64,000 nucleotides of DNA from Nitrospirota bacterium (GCA_016180645.1 JACPAV010000011.1:94398-158397), one strand, 5' to 3'; shown: positions 28,068 to 36,918, counted from the first letter of the stretch. Numbers and translations are program-made. Notes: generated from the letters alone by a model not told the origin.

Positions 28068-28361
28068 TCAGCCCCGGCGCAGGCTTTGCCACAGAATTTC
28101 CCGGGCTAGCGTTTGATACTTGGTTCCCGCCTGCCGGGCGGCCTTCTTGAGATGCCGGATGAGCGTCTTGTCCAGCCGCAACGTCACCGGAAAACGCTCT
28201 CCGGATTTCTCTCTGAAGTCTCTCAGGACCTCGCTGAGGGAAACCCGTCGCCACGTGCCGTAATCAAGGGGATCGTGCTCATCCCAGAAATCGCTCTCTT
28301 CTTCAACGGACCGGAACCGAGGCATCTGCTTCGGGCCCCGAACGATATCTTTTTCCTTCAT
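28068..28361 (-). CDS. CopG/BrnA-type antitoxin
   Basis: 97 aa. MPRFRSVEEESDFWDEHDPLDY matches the start of CopG-type antitoxins partnered with BrnT-like toxins; the C-terminal VTLRLDKTLIRHLKKAARQAG is the ribbon-helix-helix DNA-binding segment. It should neutralise the toxin and repress the operon. Its ATG overlaps the stop of the upstream toxin fragment (28358-28519) as ATGA, the normal toxin-first order. The toxin has lost its N-terminal half, so this antitoxin is effectively an orphan. Confidence 0.82.
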   Translation of the reverse strand: MKEKDIVRGPKQMPRFRSVEEESDFWDEHDPLDYGTWRRVSLSEVLRDFREKSGERFPVTLRLDKTLIRHLKKAARQAGTKYQTLAREILWQSLRRG

Positions 28362-28519
28362 TTCTTCCTCCGGTTTTTGTTGTAGAGCCGCCTTTGCCTC
28401 TCAGACATGTCGCGTGCCGTGATCACCTTGGCCCTGCCCGGCGCTACGTGGATGTAGACAGTCATGAGGAACCGCCCCGACGACGTGCGGCCGAGCCCCT
28501 GTACCTCTTTTCCCCACAC
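28358..28519 (-). pseudogene. Truncated BrnT-like toxin
   Basis: 53 codons from a GTG at 28519. The residues GLGRTSSGRFLMTVYIH, KVITARDMSERQRRLY match only the C-terminal half of BrnT-type RNase toxins (about 90 aa in full). The N-terminal half, with the WDPxKxxxNxxKH catalytic region, is absent. The frame begins directly behind the flgE stop (TAG at 28535-28537), so a rearrangement joined flgE to the middle of the toxin gene. Probably non-functional. Confidence 0.62.
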
Positions 28520-28534
28520 TGATTGTGCTCTCCG

Positions 28535-29803
28535 CTACCGGCGGAGGTTGATGATTTCCTGGGTGAGGGAGTCGTTGACGGTGAGGAGGCGGAGGTTGGC
28601 GCGGTAGCCGCCCTGAGTGCGAAGCATCTGAACGAGTTCCGTCGAGAGATCGACGTTTGAAGTTTCCAACGCACCGGAATAAATCGAACCGGCGCCTCGC
28701 GTACCCGGAGTTCCAAGCAGCGCCTGACCGGACTCCGGGGTCGCGGCAAAGAGATTTTCACCGAGCGGGCTGAGTCCCGTCGGACTTGCAAAGGTCGCCA
28801 CGGCCACACGCGCAACGGGCGACGACTGGCCGTTGGCGTAAAGCGCAAACACGGTTCCACTCGTATCCACCCTGGTTCCCATCACGGCGCCGTATCCCGA
28901 TCCATCGCCACTGATCCCATTCACCACGCTGTCCGCGGCGTACTGGGTGGCGCCAACCGTTCCTGTTCCTCCACTGGACACGGGGTTTCCAAATGAGAAA
29001 CTGACGTCCTGGCTCTTCGCTCCCGAGAACACAAAGGTCGAATCCGCGGTATTCGAATCGTAGAGGCGTCCGTCGTTCGTAAATCTCAGCGTTCCGTTGG
29101 CCTGCACCGTGGGCGTACCGCTCTCAGAGGTCACGCCATACCATTCCCATCGAGCCACCTGCGAGGATACTCCCGTCGTCGGGTCCGTCACCGTGTCAGT
29201 CCCGGCCTTCCGGAAATGCATTTCCACGGCATGGGGATTCCCCAGCGAATCGACCACCGTGGCCGACGTGGAGAAATTGGCCGTGTTCGGCGCATCGTTC
29301 ACGTCGAATGCGGCCTTGATTTCTGAGTTGGAATCGAGATTGGCCGAAAACTCGATTTTGGTGGTCGCTCGAACACTGCCCGCCGCCGATGGCAATTGGA
29401 TGTCTCCGGCCGCCCCCTGGAGCGCCCCGCTACCCGAATTAACCTGGAATCCCTGAACACGCCTCCCGCCTGAATCCACAAGGAAGCCATCCCGATTGAA
29501 ATGGAACGACCCCGAGCGGGTGTACGAAAGCCCGCTCCCGGATTCGCGGACCGCGAAAAACCCATTGCCGGCCAGCGCCATATGCGTGGGAATCCCCGTC
29601 GACTCGATCGCGCCTCCACCGATCTCCGCGGCCACGCGCCCCACATCCACCCCAAGGTTGCTCGGCATTTCACGCAGATCCACTCTCGACCGGCTGAACC
29701 CGGAGGTATTCATATTGGCGATATTGTTGGAGGTCACGGACAACTGGCGCATTAGGCTCGACATGGCCGACAGCGCGATGGATGACCCCGGGCCTCCGAT
29801 CAT
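28535..29803 (-). CDS. flgE: Flagellar hook protein FlgE-like
   Basis: 422 aa. The N-terminal rod/hook motif (SAMSSLMRQLSVTSNNIANMNTSGFSRSRVDL) and the C-terminal helix (ETSNVDLSTELVQMLRTQGG, LTQEIINLRR) are both intact, so the protein should polymerise. FFAVRESGSGLSYTRSGSF is the conserved FlgE/F/G middle. Length and the LGNPHAVEMHF domain favour hook (FlgE) over rod proteins. No other flagellar gene is in the window, which is unusual. It may be part of a scattered flagellar set or a leftover of a lost locus. Confidence 0.88.
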   Translation of the reverse strand: MIGGPGSSIALSAMSSLMRQLSVTSNNIANMNTSGFSRSRVDLREMPSNLGVDVGRVAAEIGGGAIESTGIPTHMALAGNGFFAVRESGSGLSYTRSGSFHFNRDGFLVDSGGRRVQGFQVNSGSGALQGAAGDIQLPSAAGSVRATTKIEFSANLDSNSEIKAAFDVNDAPNTANFSTSATVVDSLGNPHAVEMHFRKAGTDTVTDPTTGVSSQVARWEWYGVTSESGTPTVQANGTLRFTNDGRLYDSNTADSTFVFSGAKSQDVSFSFGNPVSSGGTGTVGATQYAADSVVNGISGDGSGYGAVMGTRVDTSGTVFALYANGQSSPVARVAVATFASPTGLSPLGENLFAATPESGQALLGTPGTRGAGSIYSGALETSNVDLSTELVQMLRTQGGYRANLRLLTVNDSLTQEIINLRR

Positions 29804-29975
29804 GGACTCACTTTCCCTTTCACTTCCCCCATAGACATCAGGATACCGTCCCCTTTTGAATTTGTCATCGGAATCTTCACGACTAACTTGAGATTGTGAC
29901 CCGGATCACCCCCCCCTCGACCCCTGTGCGCGTTGACGCCACGGAGCGAATCGGGCACGATGACCGCCAGTGACA

Positions 29976-30530
29976 ATGAAGACCTTCCCGGTCCACTTCT
30001 GGGCCTTCACCGCTGCTAGCCTCAGCATGGGAACGTGTGGCACCGAATCGACGCCCGCAACCCCCGTCGTGGAGTACATCGCTCAGGATGCAGATTTCGA
30101 TTGCATGTTGAATTGGGATAGGGTCGGAAAGTTCCGCATCATCAACCGGCTTGGAATGCAGGCGGAGGCCTTGGCCGTCGCCCGCGGAGACAAGAAAGGG
30201 CCCTTTCCCGTCGGCACGATCATCCAACTCGTACCCGTGGAGGCGATGGTCAAACGCGGCCGCGGCTTCGCCCCCGAGGCAAACGACTGGGAATTCTTCT
30301 TCCTCGATCCCAAGATCGACACCGAAGGCAACCCGGTGGGCAAGACGATCCAGACCCGCGGCGCCCGGGAAACGATCAATCGGTTTGGAGGAAATTGTTT
30401 CGACTGCCACGTGAAGGCGCAGTCGTTCGATTTCATCTGTGGGACCGATCATGGGTGCGATCCCATTCCGTTGGCCGAGGCGCCGCTCATCGACGGATTC
30501 CAGACCGCCGACCCCTCCTGCCCCCACTGA
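29976..30530 (+). CDS. Cytochrome P460-like haem protein
   Basis: 184 aa from ATG 29976 (GTG 29970 also possible). The signal segment VHFWAFTAASLSMGTC may be a lipoprotein signal. The core VGKFRIINRLG, VGTIIQLVPVEAMVKRG and the DWEFFFLD segment resemble the cytochrome P460 fold. A haem c motif CFDCH is at 141-145, followed by Cys residues at 155 and 161. P460 proteins oxidise hydroxylamine or detoxify NO; the crosslinking Lys cannot be confirmed here. Stands alone, upstream of a palindromic repeat. Confidence 0.7.
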   Translation: MKTFPVHFWAFTAASLSMGTCGTESTPATPVVEYIAQDADFDCMLNWDRVGKFRIINRLGMQAEALAVARGDKKGPFPVGTIIQLVPVEAMVKRGRGFAPEANDWEFFFLDPKIDTEGNPVGKTIQTRGARETINRFGGNCFDCHVKAQSFDFICGTDHGCDPIPLAEAPLIDGFQTADPSCPH

Positions 30531-30554
30531 AGAACGGGGCCCGTCGGCCCGTCC

Positions 30555-30616
30555 ACCCTTCGACAGGCTCGGGTGAGCGGCATTTTCCGCTCATGCTGAG
30601 CGCCGTCGAAGCAGGA
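30555..30616. repeat. Palindromic repeat, CCTTCGACAGGCTCGGGTGAGCGG-type
   Basis: Second copy of the family at 24237-24292: CCCTTCGACAGGCTCGGGTG then AGCGG, a loop CATTTT, and CCGCTCATGCTGAGCGCCGT then CGAAG. It sits between convergent genes and may end both transcripts. Confidence 0.7.
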
Positions 30617-30625
30617 GCGGCCTGC

Positions 30626-31423
30626 CTACTCTCCCGCCGGCAGCCCCTCTTCTTCCGGAGACGGGGGAACAGGCCGGGAGCGCTCGGCGGAAGTATCCCG
30701 GTAGTCCGGTGGCACCTCAAAGATCTCGGTCCCGATTGGGATCTCTTGGATGCTCGTGATCTCGGTCACCGCATTCTCTTCATCCACATAGGACATCAGA
30801 AAGCCCTCCGTACGGAGGTCCACCTGCGTGATCACACTCGGCCCCCGCGCCTTTTCAATTCTCTCGCCCACCGCCCGGTAGAGTTTGAGCAGGGGCTTCG
30901 GAAGATCCTTCGAGTAGCAGACTTTGCCGAATGCCTCACCCGAAACAACCACCTCGTATTCCGAGCACGCATAAGTGGAAACTTTTCGCTTCGTCCCCAG
31001 GGGACGCAGGCTCAGGCCTTCATTCCGACCGCCGAACTCACCGATAATCTGGTCCCGGTCTTCCGTGAGCGGTGTGAAGTACGCCGTTTTCCGGACGTGG
31101 TCGACATTCGAGATTCGCCCTTCCCGAAGATTCCAGATCTCGGTTTTGTCCACTCGGAGCGTGCCGTCGGTCGGCGAAGGCTCGCCGGACATGTTCACGC
31201 GGATCCGGTCGGCTTGCAGATAGAGCTCGATCTTGAACACCTGCTCCTCGAATTGGCTTTTCTGGACGAGGAGCCACGCCTTCTCCTTCGGCCGGACGGA
31301 ACTGGGTGCTCCCTGGGCGGCTTTCTCATCCGCGTAGGCCGCCTCCTCGCCCAGGAGGAGGGTGAGGACGATCAGGCAGGTCGCGAACACGGGGGCCGAC
31401 TCAAACGGTGCGGATTTCGCCAC
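30626..31423 (-). CDS. Exported LolA-like/DUF4412-type hypothetical protein
   Basis: 265 aa from GTG 31423, which gives a signal peptide (AKSAPFESAPVFATCLIVLTLLLG to AAYADEK). The frame is open upstream but overlaps the zincin gene and looks non-coding. The mature part, with KAWLLVQKSQFEEQVFKIELYLQADRIRV and repeated beta-strand patterns, is like DUF4412/LolA-type lipid-binding half-barrels; ACSEYEVVVSGEAFGKVCY is also in keeping. It overlaps the upstream zincin gene by 23 bases. Function unknown; envelope location inferred. Confidence 0.62.
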   Translation of the reverse strand: MAKSAPFESAPVFATCLIVLTLLLGEEAAYADEKAAQGAPSSVRPKEKAWLLVQKSQFEEQVFKIELYLQADRIRVNMSGEPSPTDGTLRVDKTEIWNLREGRISNVDHVRKTAYFTPLTEDRDQIIGEFGGRNEGLSLRPLGTKRKVSTYACSEYEVVVSGEAFGKVCYSKDLPKPLLKLYRAVGERIEKARGPSVITQVDLRTEGFLMSYVDEENAVTEITSIQEIPIGTEIFEVPPDYRDTSAERSRPVPPSPEEEGLPAGE

Positions 31424-31736
31424 GGGCTTCCACCTCGTACGGGTTCTCAAGATATGCCGTGCGGCGATCGCGGAACCGGAGCCAGTTGCGAACGAAAAAC
31501 CACATGTACTTCGGCCACATCTTGAACCCCTCCCGCTCAAACTGCAATATGTGCACACGTTCGTGTTCAAGCACCTTTTCCGGCAGAGGCAACACGTAGG
31601 CGAACACCTTTCGACCCATCGTGACCGCCACCCGGCCCGGCACGAACCACGCCGAGACCCGGCCCACGATTCTCCAAGGCACACCCTGCGTCACGACACG
31701 AATTTCGCGTTTTTCATCCATCTTCATTGCGCGCAC
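31401..31736 (-). CDS. Small zincin-like protein with HERVH motif
   Basis: 111 aa (ATG 31736; ATGs at 31724-ish positions also possible), no signal peptide. LEHERVHILQFEREG carries the HExxH zinc motif (H58, E59, H62), and NPYEVEARGE near the C-terminus could give the third ligand Glu. FKMWPKYMWFFVRNWL is a hydrophobic helix. This is the build of minimal DUF4157-like metallopeptidase domains. It lies divergent from the kinase gene, 9 bases apart, so they may share a promoter region. Confidence 0.6.
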   Translation of the reverse strand: MRAMKMDEKREIRVVTQGVPWRIVGRVSAWFVPGRVAVTMGRKVFAYVLPLPEKVLEHERVHILQFEREGFKMWPKYMWFFVRNWLRFRDRRTAYLENPYEVEARGEIRTV

Positions 31737-31745
31737 CGACCCCGC

Positions 31746-33299
31746 ATGTTAGACTTCAAACCCTCAGCCATGCAATCGGTCGGGAGGAGACCCGGGCGTT
31801 CGCGCTCTGCCCAGCAAACCGCCATCGGTCGGTACGAGATTCTCGAACGGATCGGATTCGGCGGCATGGCCGAAGTCTACAAGGCTCGCCTCCGCACCGA
31901 CCGCGGCGCCGAGAAGATCGTGGCCGTCAAGAAGATCCTGCCGCAGTGGGCCGACGACGACCAACTTCGCAACATGTTCCTTCACGAAGTCAAAGTCGCC
32001 TTTTCCCTCTCCCACAAGAACATTGTCTCGGTTTTCGACCAAGGGGAAGCGGACGGCTACCACTATCTCGTCATGGACTACGTCGAGGGCAAGGACCTCG
32101 GCCAAGTGCTCCGTGCCCTGGGTCATTTGCGAAACCGCATCCCGGAGCCGTTGGCGGTGTTCATCGTCGCCGAGATCGCTGCCGCATTGGAGTACGCCCA
32201 CACGAAGCAGGACCGCATGGGCCGCCGCCTGAATATCATCCATCGCGATGTGAGTCCCTCCAACATCTACATCTCCTGCGAAGGAGAGGCCAAACTCGGC
32301 GATTTTGGAATTGCGAAAATAGCCGTCAATCCACAGACTTCCGTACATATCCTTAAGGGTAAATGGAGCTACATGTCGCCCGAGCAGGCGCGTGGCGAGG
32401 ACATCGACCACCGTTCGGATCTCTACTCCCTTGGGCTCGTTTTCTACGAATTGCTTTGCGGTCGAAAGTGCTTCTCCGATGAAAACGAGATGAAGATTCT
32501 CGAGAAGGCTCGCCGCGCGGATCTTCCGAACTTCAAGGAAAGCGGGATTCCGGAAGGACTCCTCCCCATCGTCAGCAAGGCGCTGGAGGCCAACCCCGAG
32601 GAGCGATACGCCTCGGCAGCCGGGTTGGAGGACGAGTTGAGACGGTTCCTCCATCGCTTCGGATCGGAGCGGTGGGAACGCCGGCTGGGCGCCGTTGTCA
32701 GCGAGTTGTTCCCGGCCCAAGCCCAAACCGGATCGAAAGATGATGAGCAAGAGGAAACCGAGGAGAAACAGACCAAGGTGATTCCGGGTGCCGAGTCGCC
32801 TTCCCCACGCCCCTGGCGGACGCCTGTCTTCGTGGCCGCGGGCGCCCTGCTGGGGATCTCCACGGCCGTGGCCGCGCTACGGTTGTTTCGCGAGCAGGAA
32901 ATCCAGACGGTGGTCGTGGCTCCCCAGAAGTCGCCCTCGGCCGCTGCCGAGCCGAGCGCTCCCCACCCGCCCTCTCTGGCACCCGACTCAACCACACCGG
33001 CGACCGCTTCCTCAGCCGGATCCAAGACCGTCCCCGCGGCAGTGGGCACCAGCCTCCACACGCAGGCCGAGCCCGCGGCCCATGGATTCCTGAATCTTAG
33101 CTCCACCCCATGGGCCAACGTCACCATCGACGGGAGGCCGGTGGACGCGACCACTCCTTTGATCCACTACAAGCTCGCAGCCGGCCGTCATGAAATCCAG
33201 TTGAGCAATCCGTACACCCCGATGAAGAAGTCCCTCAAGGTGGACATCCGCGAGGGCGAGACCCAGAACCTGGTCGTCGATCTCCAACTGAACCGCTGA
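31746..33299 (+). CDS. Membrane-anchored Ser/Thr protein kinase with PEGA domain
   Basis: 517 aa from ATG 31746 (31770 is an alternative). The kinase domain (about 30-300) has the Gly loop IGFGGMAEVY, catalytic Lys in VAVKK (62), HRDVSPSN (166-173), DFG (186-188) and MSPEQARGE. HRDxSPxN is typical of myxobacterial and related kinases. A Pro/Gln-rich linker leads to one membrane helix (WRTPVFVAAGALLGISTAVAA), then a Pro/Ala/Ser spacer and a C-terminal PEGA domain (LNLSSTPWANVTIDGRPV) outside the membrane. Eight bases downstream is an FHA/sigma-54 activator, a natural phospho-target reader. Confidence 0.92.
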   Translation: MLDFKPSAMQSVGRRPGRSRSAQQTAIGRYEILERIGFGGMAEVYKARLRTDRGAEKIVAVKKILPQWADDDQLRNMFLHEVKVAFSLSHKNIVSVFDQGEADGYHYLVMDYVEGKDLGQVLRALGHLRNRIPEPLAVFIVAEIAAALEYAHTKQDRMGRRLNIIHRDVSPSNIYISCEGEAKLGDFGIAKIAVNPQTSVHILKGKWSYMSPEQARGEDIDHRSDLYSLGLVFYELLCGRKCFSDENEMKILEKARRADLPNFKESGIPEGLLPIVSKALEANPEERYASAAGLEDELRRFLHRFGSERWERRLGAVVSELFPAQAQTGSKDDEQEETEEKQTKVIPGAESPSPRPWRTPVFVAAGALLGISTAVAALRLFREQEIQTVVVAPQKSPSAAAEPSAPHPPSLAPDSTTPATASSAGSKTVPAAVGTSLHTQAEPAAHGFLNLSSTPWANVTIDGRPVDATTPLIHYKLAAGRHEIQLSNPYTPMKKSLKVDIREGETQNLVVDLQLNR

Positions 33300-33307
33300 T
33301 TCGCTCC

Positions 33308-34624
33308 ATGGACCTCACCCCGGACACCGTCACCAAGCTCATCTACCTCGGGGAGAAGCCCACCAAGCTGGTCTACCGAAAACTCCTCTTCCGCATTCTG
33401 AAGGGCCCCGAGAAAGGACGGAAATTTGTATCCGATCGGGATCAGATCCGCATCGGCTCGGCGCCGGACAACCAACTCGTGCTGGCCGACGACACGATCT
33501 CGCGCCACCACGCGGAGATCCGGCTCGATCCCAAGGGATTTCTCGTGCGGGACCTCGGGAGCACCAACGGCACGTTCGTCAATGGCGTACAGGTCAACGA
33601 GGCCTATGTCCCTGCCCATTCGACGCTGACCATCGGCGCCACTCACTTCACCTTTGAGCCGCTCAAAGACCGCGTTGAGGTCGACATCAGCGAGAAGACC
33701 GTTTTCGGCGAACTGGTCGGGATCAGCGTCCTTCTCCGCCGAAGCTTCGCCTTGTTGGAGAAAGTAGCCGGGAAGGATGTAACGGTGCTCATCGAGGGCG
33801 AAACGGGCACCGGAAAAGACCTCGCGGCCCGCGCCATTCATCAATCCGGCCCCCGCAAATCCGGTCCTTTCGTGGTCTTCGACGGCGGCTCCGTGCCCAA
33901 AAACCTGGCCGAGAGCGAATTGTTCGGCCACGTTCGAGGCTCCTTTACGGGGGCACACTCCGACAAAATCGGCGCCGTCGAGCAGGCGCACCGGGGAACA
34001 CTGTTTCTCGATGAGATCGGCGAACTGGATCTGGAACTCCAACCCAAGCTCCTCCGCGCCCTGGAACAGCGCGAGGTGAAGAAAGTCGGTTCCACCACGA
34101 TGGCACACGTGGACGTCCGTTTCATCGCCGCCACGAACAAGAACCTGGAGGAGGAAGTCGAGAAGAATCGATTCCGGAAGGATCTTTTCTATCGGCTGAA
34201 CACCATTCGTATCACGATGCCTCCGCTCCGGGAGCGGCGCGAGGATGTTCCCGTACTTATCGACAAGTTCCTCAAGGAGTTCAACGCCCCTCCCGACTAC
34301 CGGCTACCTCCCGAAGCCGTTCCCCTCTTCCAATCGTACAGTTGGCCCGGCAATGTGAGGGAGCTCCGGAACACCGTTCAGAAGATGCTTGTTTTTTCAG
34401 ATCCCCGGGAAGCCCTTACACCGCGCGAAGAGGCGCCCGCTGGAGAAGTGGACCTCTCCGTCCCCTTCAAAGAAGCCAAACATGAAGTTCTCGTGCAATT
34501 CGAACGCCGGTATCTCTCCCAGCTCCTTTCTGAAAAGGGCTACAATGTCTCGGAATCCGCGCGATCGGCCGGCATCGACCGGAAGTATCTTGAGCGGATG
34601 GTGAAGAAACTGAATCTAAAATAG
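33308..34624 (+). CDS. FHA-domain sigma-54-dependent transcriptional activator
   Basis: 438 aa. FHA domain at about 28-115 with RIGSAPDN, SRHHAEI and GSTNGTF, which binds phosphothreonine. The AAA+ domain starts near 135: Walker A GETGTGKD (164-171), the sigma-54 contact loop GSFTGA (211-216; Ser replaces the usual Ala), Walker B TLFLDEIGEL, and YSWPGNVRELRN. A Fis-type helix-turn-helix ends the protein (NVSESARSAGIDRKYLERMVKKL). No receiver domain is present, so activation is probably through phosphopeptide binding, most likely by the adjacent kinase. Targets unknown; no -24/-12 promoter was identified nearby. Confidence 0.93.
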   Translation: MDLTPDTVTKLIYLGEKPTKLVYRKLLFRILKGPEKGRKFVSDRDQIRIGSAPDNQLVLADDTISRHHAEIRLDPKGFLVRDLGSTNGTFVNGVQVNEAYVPAHSTLTIGATHFTFEPLKDRVEVDISEKTVFGELVGISVLLRRSFALLEKVAGKDVTVLIEGETGTGKDLAARAIHQSGPRKSGPFVVFDGGSVPKNLAESELFGHVRGSFTGAHSDKIGAVEQAHRGTLFLDEIGELDLELQPKLLRALEQREVKKVGSTTMAHVDVRFIAATNKNLEEEVEKNRFRKDLFYRLNTIRITMPPLRERREDVPVLIDKFLKEFNAPPDYRLPPEAVPLFQSYSWPGNVRELRNTVQKMLVFSDPREALTPREEAPAGEVDLSVPFKEAKHEVLVQFERRYLSQLLSEKGYNVSESARSAGIDRKYLERMVKKLNLK

Positions 34625-34733
34625 AGCCCCGCCGAGCGGGACAAGCCATCAGCTGTCAGCGGTCAGCTCTCAGCCAGGAACCGGCCTTCTCTGCAGCGGA
34701 CGACTGAGCGCTGAATGCCGAACGCTTGATCGA

Positions 34734-35930
34734 CTACTTCTCCACCCGGATCGTCACCACTTCCTGACGAAACGCATCCACCACGAAGGGGGTCGCGGCA
34801 CCCGTCAGGGCCACGCCCACGACCGTCGGCCAGAACCACTTTTTCCGGATGATGGAGGCGAAGGCGAGCGGCGGTTTTTCACCGCGATGCCACTGGAGTA
34901 TCCGTTGGACCACGCGCTCCAATTCCGGGTTGTTCTTTCCGAATTCTTCCTGGTCGTCCGCTCCTGAAAGTTCGATCGGATCACCGATGGCGATTCCCTT
35001 CCCCTCCCGATAAAGGGCCCACGCCAGCCTCCAATGCTCCCCGCTCGATTCAACCTTCGCCATGCATACCGTGTTCACGCCCAAGAGGCCGGCCACCCGC
35101 TGAAAGGGAACGGCCGACACGGTGGGTTGGGAAAAAAACTCTTTAACCGTTGAAGCCACCATTTCGGAGCCTTGACGCGGCGTGAGGTAGGCCTTCAGTG
35201 TGTTCTCCGGGAGCGGCAGCGAGATGCGCTGAACGAATGGGCGCGTGTCATCCCTCTCGAGTTGAAACAGGTAGGTCAGCCCCGAGCGCAGCGGAACCGT
35301 CAACGGAGTTTCGCCCATCGGCTTCCCGTCGATGATCACGGTGGCCGACCCCGGCTCGGACACCACGTGCACGGGGACGGTCGCCTCGCGCTCGATCTCC
35401 TGTGCCACGGCATTGAAGAGCGTGCTCACTCCCGGTGGAAACCTCAGTGGATCGATCCATGCCGCCGTGCCGAGGTCCGCCGCCTTCCGCAAAAGTTTGG
35501 AGGCCCCCACCCGATCCTGCCGGACAAGAGACAACATGGCCTGAAATACCTTGATGTCGAACAGGGCCTTTCTCAACGCCTCCGGGGAGTCGCCCCAGCT
35601 CAGGAGCGCCTCCTCGGCATGATCGAGATGGGTCGTCGCCTCGTCGAAATTGAAGTATTTGTAGGCCAGCCAGGCCTTCTCGATCCATTCCGGAACGGGA
35701 GGGGAATCGGCCGGCGCGGTCGGCTGGAGTGCGACCGGATCGATTCGGGAAACCGACAGACCCTCGCGTTTGACCCCCTGTTCCACGAGGAGCAGGGCAT
35801 TGGCCGCCAGGGCGGGCGGCGCGGCCGGATCGTGCGCGAACACCAGCCCGATATCGTCGCTCAGCGCCGGCGGGGCCTGGATGATGAGGATGGCCCAGAG
35901 AAGCGTGGTGGAGATCCAGAAACGTTTCAT
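34734..35930 (-). CDS. Exported PEGA/TPR-like protein
   Basis: 398 aa from ATG 35930, opening a signal peptide (KRFWISTTLLWAILIIQAPPALSDD); the longer open frame upstream is not coding. Residues about 90-180 are helical TPR-like (KAWLAYKYFNFDEATTHLDHAEEALL). A PEGA domain follows (VHVVSEPGSATVIIDGKPMGETPLTVPL). The C-terminus has one hydrophobic segment (WFWPTVVGVALTGAATPFVVDAF), so it is probably anchored. PEGA is shared with the kinase upstream; a role in the same envelope-sensing module is inference. Confidence 0.7.
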   Translation of the reverse strand: MKRFWISTTLLWAILIIQAPPALSDDIGLVFAHDPAAPPALAANALLLVEQGVKREGLSVSRIDPVALQPTAPADSPPVPEWIEKAWLAYKYFNFDEATTHLDHAEEALLSWGDSPEALRKALFDIKVFQAMLSLVRQDRVGASKLLRKAADLGTAAWIDPLRFPPGVSTLFNAVAQEIEREATVPVHVVSEPGSATVIIDGKPMGETPLTVPLRSGLTYLFQLERDDTRPFVQRISLPLPENTLKAYLTPRQGSEMVASTVKEFFSQPTVSAVPFQRVAGLLGVNTVCMAKVESSGEHWRLAWALYREGKGIAIGDPIELSGADDQEEFGKNNPELERVVQRILQWHRGEKPPLAFASIIRKKWFWPTVVGVALTGAATPFVVDAFRQEVVTIRVEK

Positions 35931-35970
35931 CCCGTGCAAGCGGGCCCTTGCTCCCATCGCACAGGAGGAA

Positions 35971-36918
35971 CTACAGTCGGCGTCGGTAGAGATGAAGGTC
36001 CGCAAACATCCCTTCCGCCGCCGGACCGGAGTCTTCGGCCGCTTCCAAGCCGCCCAATCGAAGTAGGGACATCGGATCGATCCGCGCACCCATGAGCCGC
36101 ACGCCCATGTGGAGGTGTGCTCCGCGGGCATGACCTGTACGTCCGGCAAGACCGAGGGCTTGTCCGCGTGTCACCGCCTGCCCCTCTTTCACGTCGACCC
36201 GGGAGAGGTGGGCATACAGCGAGTGCAATCCTCCGCCATGGTCCAGAATCACCACATTGCCCTCGAGCAGGAACCGATCCACCAAGGCCACGGTCCCCTC
36301 GCTCACCGCGTTGATTGGAGTCCCGGACCTCGCGCGCAGATCTACACCTGTGTGCGGCATGAGGGCGTCCCCCCCCGCAAACCGACGCGCCGCAAATCGG
36401 CTCGTCACTTTCAATTCGCCTTCCACCGGCGAAGCAAAAGGGACCGACCATTGAAAACCTGGACGAACCGTCCAGAAAATCCGATTCATCTGAGCCTTTT
36501 CGCGCCGCACCCGCTCGATGACCCGTGGGTCCCTGTTCCCTCGTCGTCGTCCGAATCCCTCCCAGGATCGAACGGCATGACACACCGTCACCTCGCCGGA
36601 AAAGGTGTGGGGGCGGCCGTGGATGGCGTAGGAGAGCCGGTATGGCCGAGGCCCCTCCGGAGCTTCCATGTCGAAGCCCACGAGCGCGCGCCTTCGTCCA
36701 TCACGACCTCGTTCGGTACTGACCCAGCCCCCTTCCACGCCTACATCCAGGACCTCGAATCCCGCGGGCGCCAGGGCCAGGATTTCCCCGGGCGATACGC
36801 ACCGACCCAGATCGAGAGGGCTCTTGAACGGGTACGGGTAGGGATACGGTTCGGAATCGGTGAAGGCCAAGGCCGCTGCAAGAAGGGACAGCACACACGT
36901 TCTGGCCAGCGTGATCAT
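35971..36918 (-). CDS. M23 (LytM-type) peptidase
   Basis: 315 aa with signal peptide (LARTCVLSLLAAALAFTDS). The C-terminal M23 domain has MPHTGVDLRARSGTPI (zinc His and Asp), GGLHSLYAHLSRVDVKEGQ and GAHLHMGVRL (HxH). The Asn-Val-Val-Ile-Leu-Asp-His segment is also normal. It should cut peptidoglycan cross-links or, if degenerate, activate amidases; all ligands appear present. It precedes the PEGA protein on the same strand by 40 bases, so they are likely cotranscribed. Confidence 0.9.
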   Translation of the reverse strand: MITLARTCVLSLLAAALAFTDSEPYPYPYPFKSPLDLGRCVSPGEILALAPAGFEVLDVGVEGGWVSTERGRDGRRRALVGFDMEAPEGPRPYRLSYAIHGRPHTFSGEVTVCHAVRSWEGFGRRRGNRDPRVIERVRREKAQMNRIFWTVRPGFQWSVPFASPVEGELKVTSRFAARRFAGGDALMPHTGVDLRARSGTPINAVSEGTVALVDRFLLEGNVVILDHGGGLHSLYAHLSRVDVKEGQAVTRGQALGLAGRTGHARGAHLHMGVRLMGARIDPMSLLRLGGLEAAEDSGPAAEGMFADLHLYRRRL

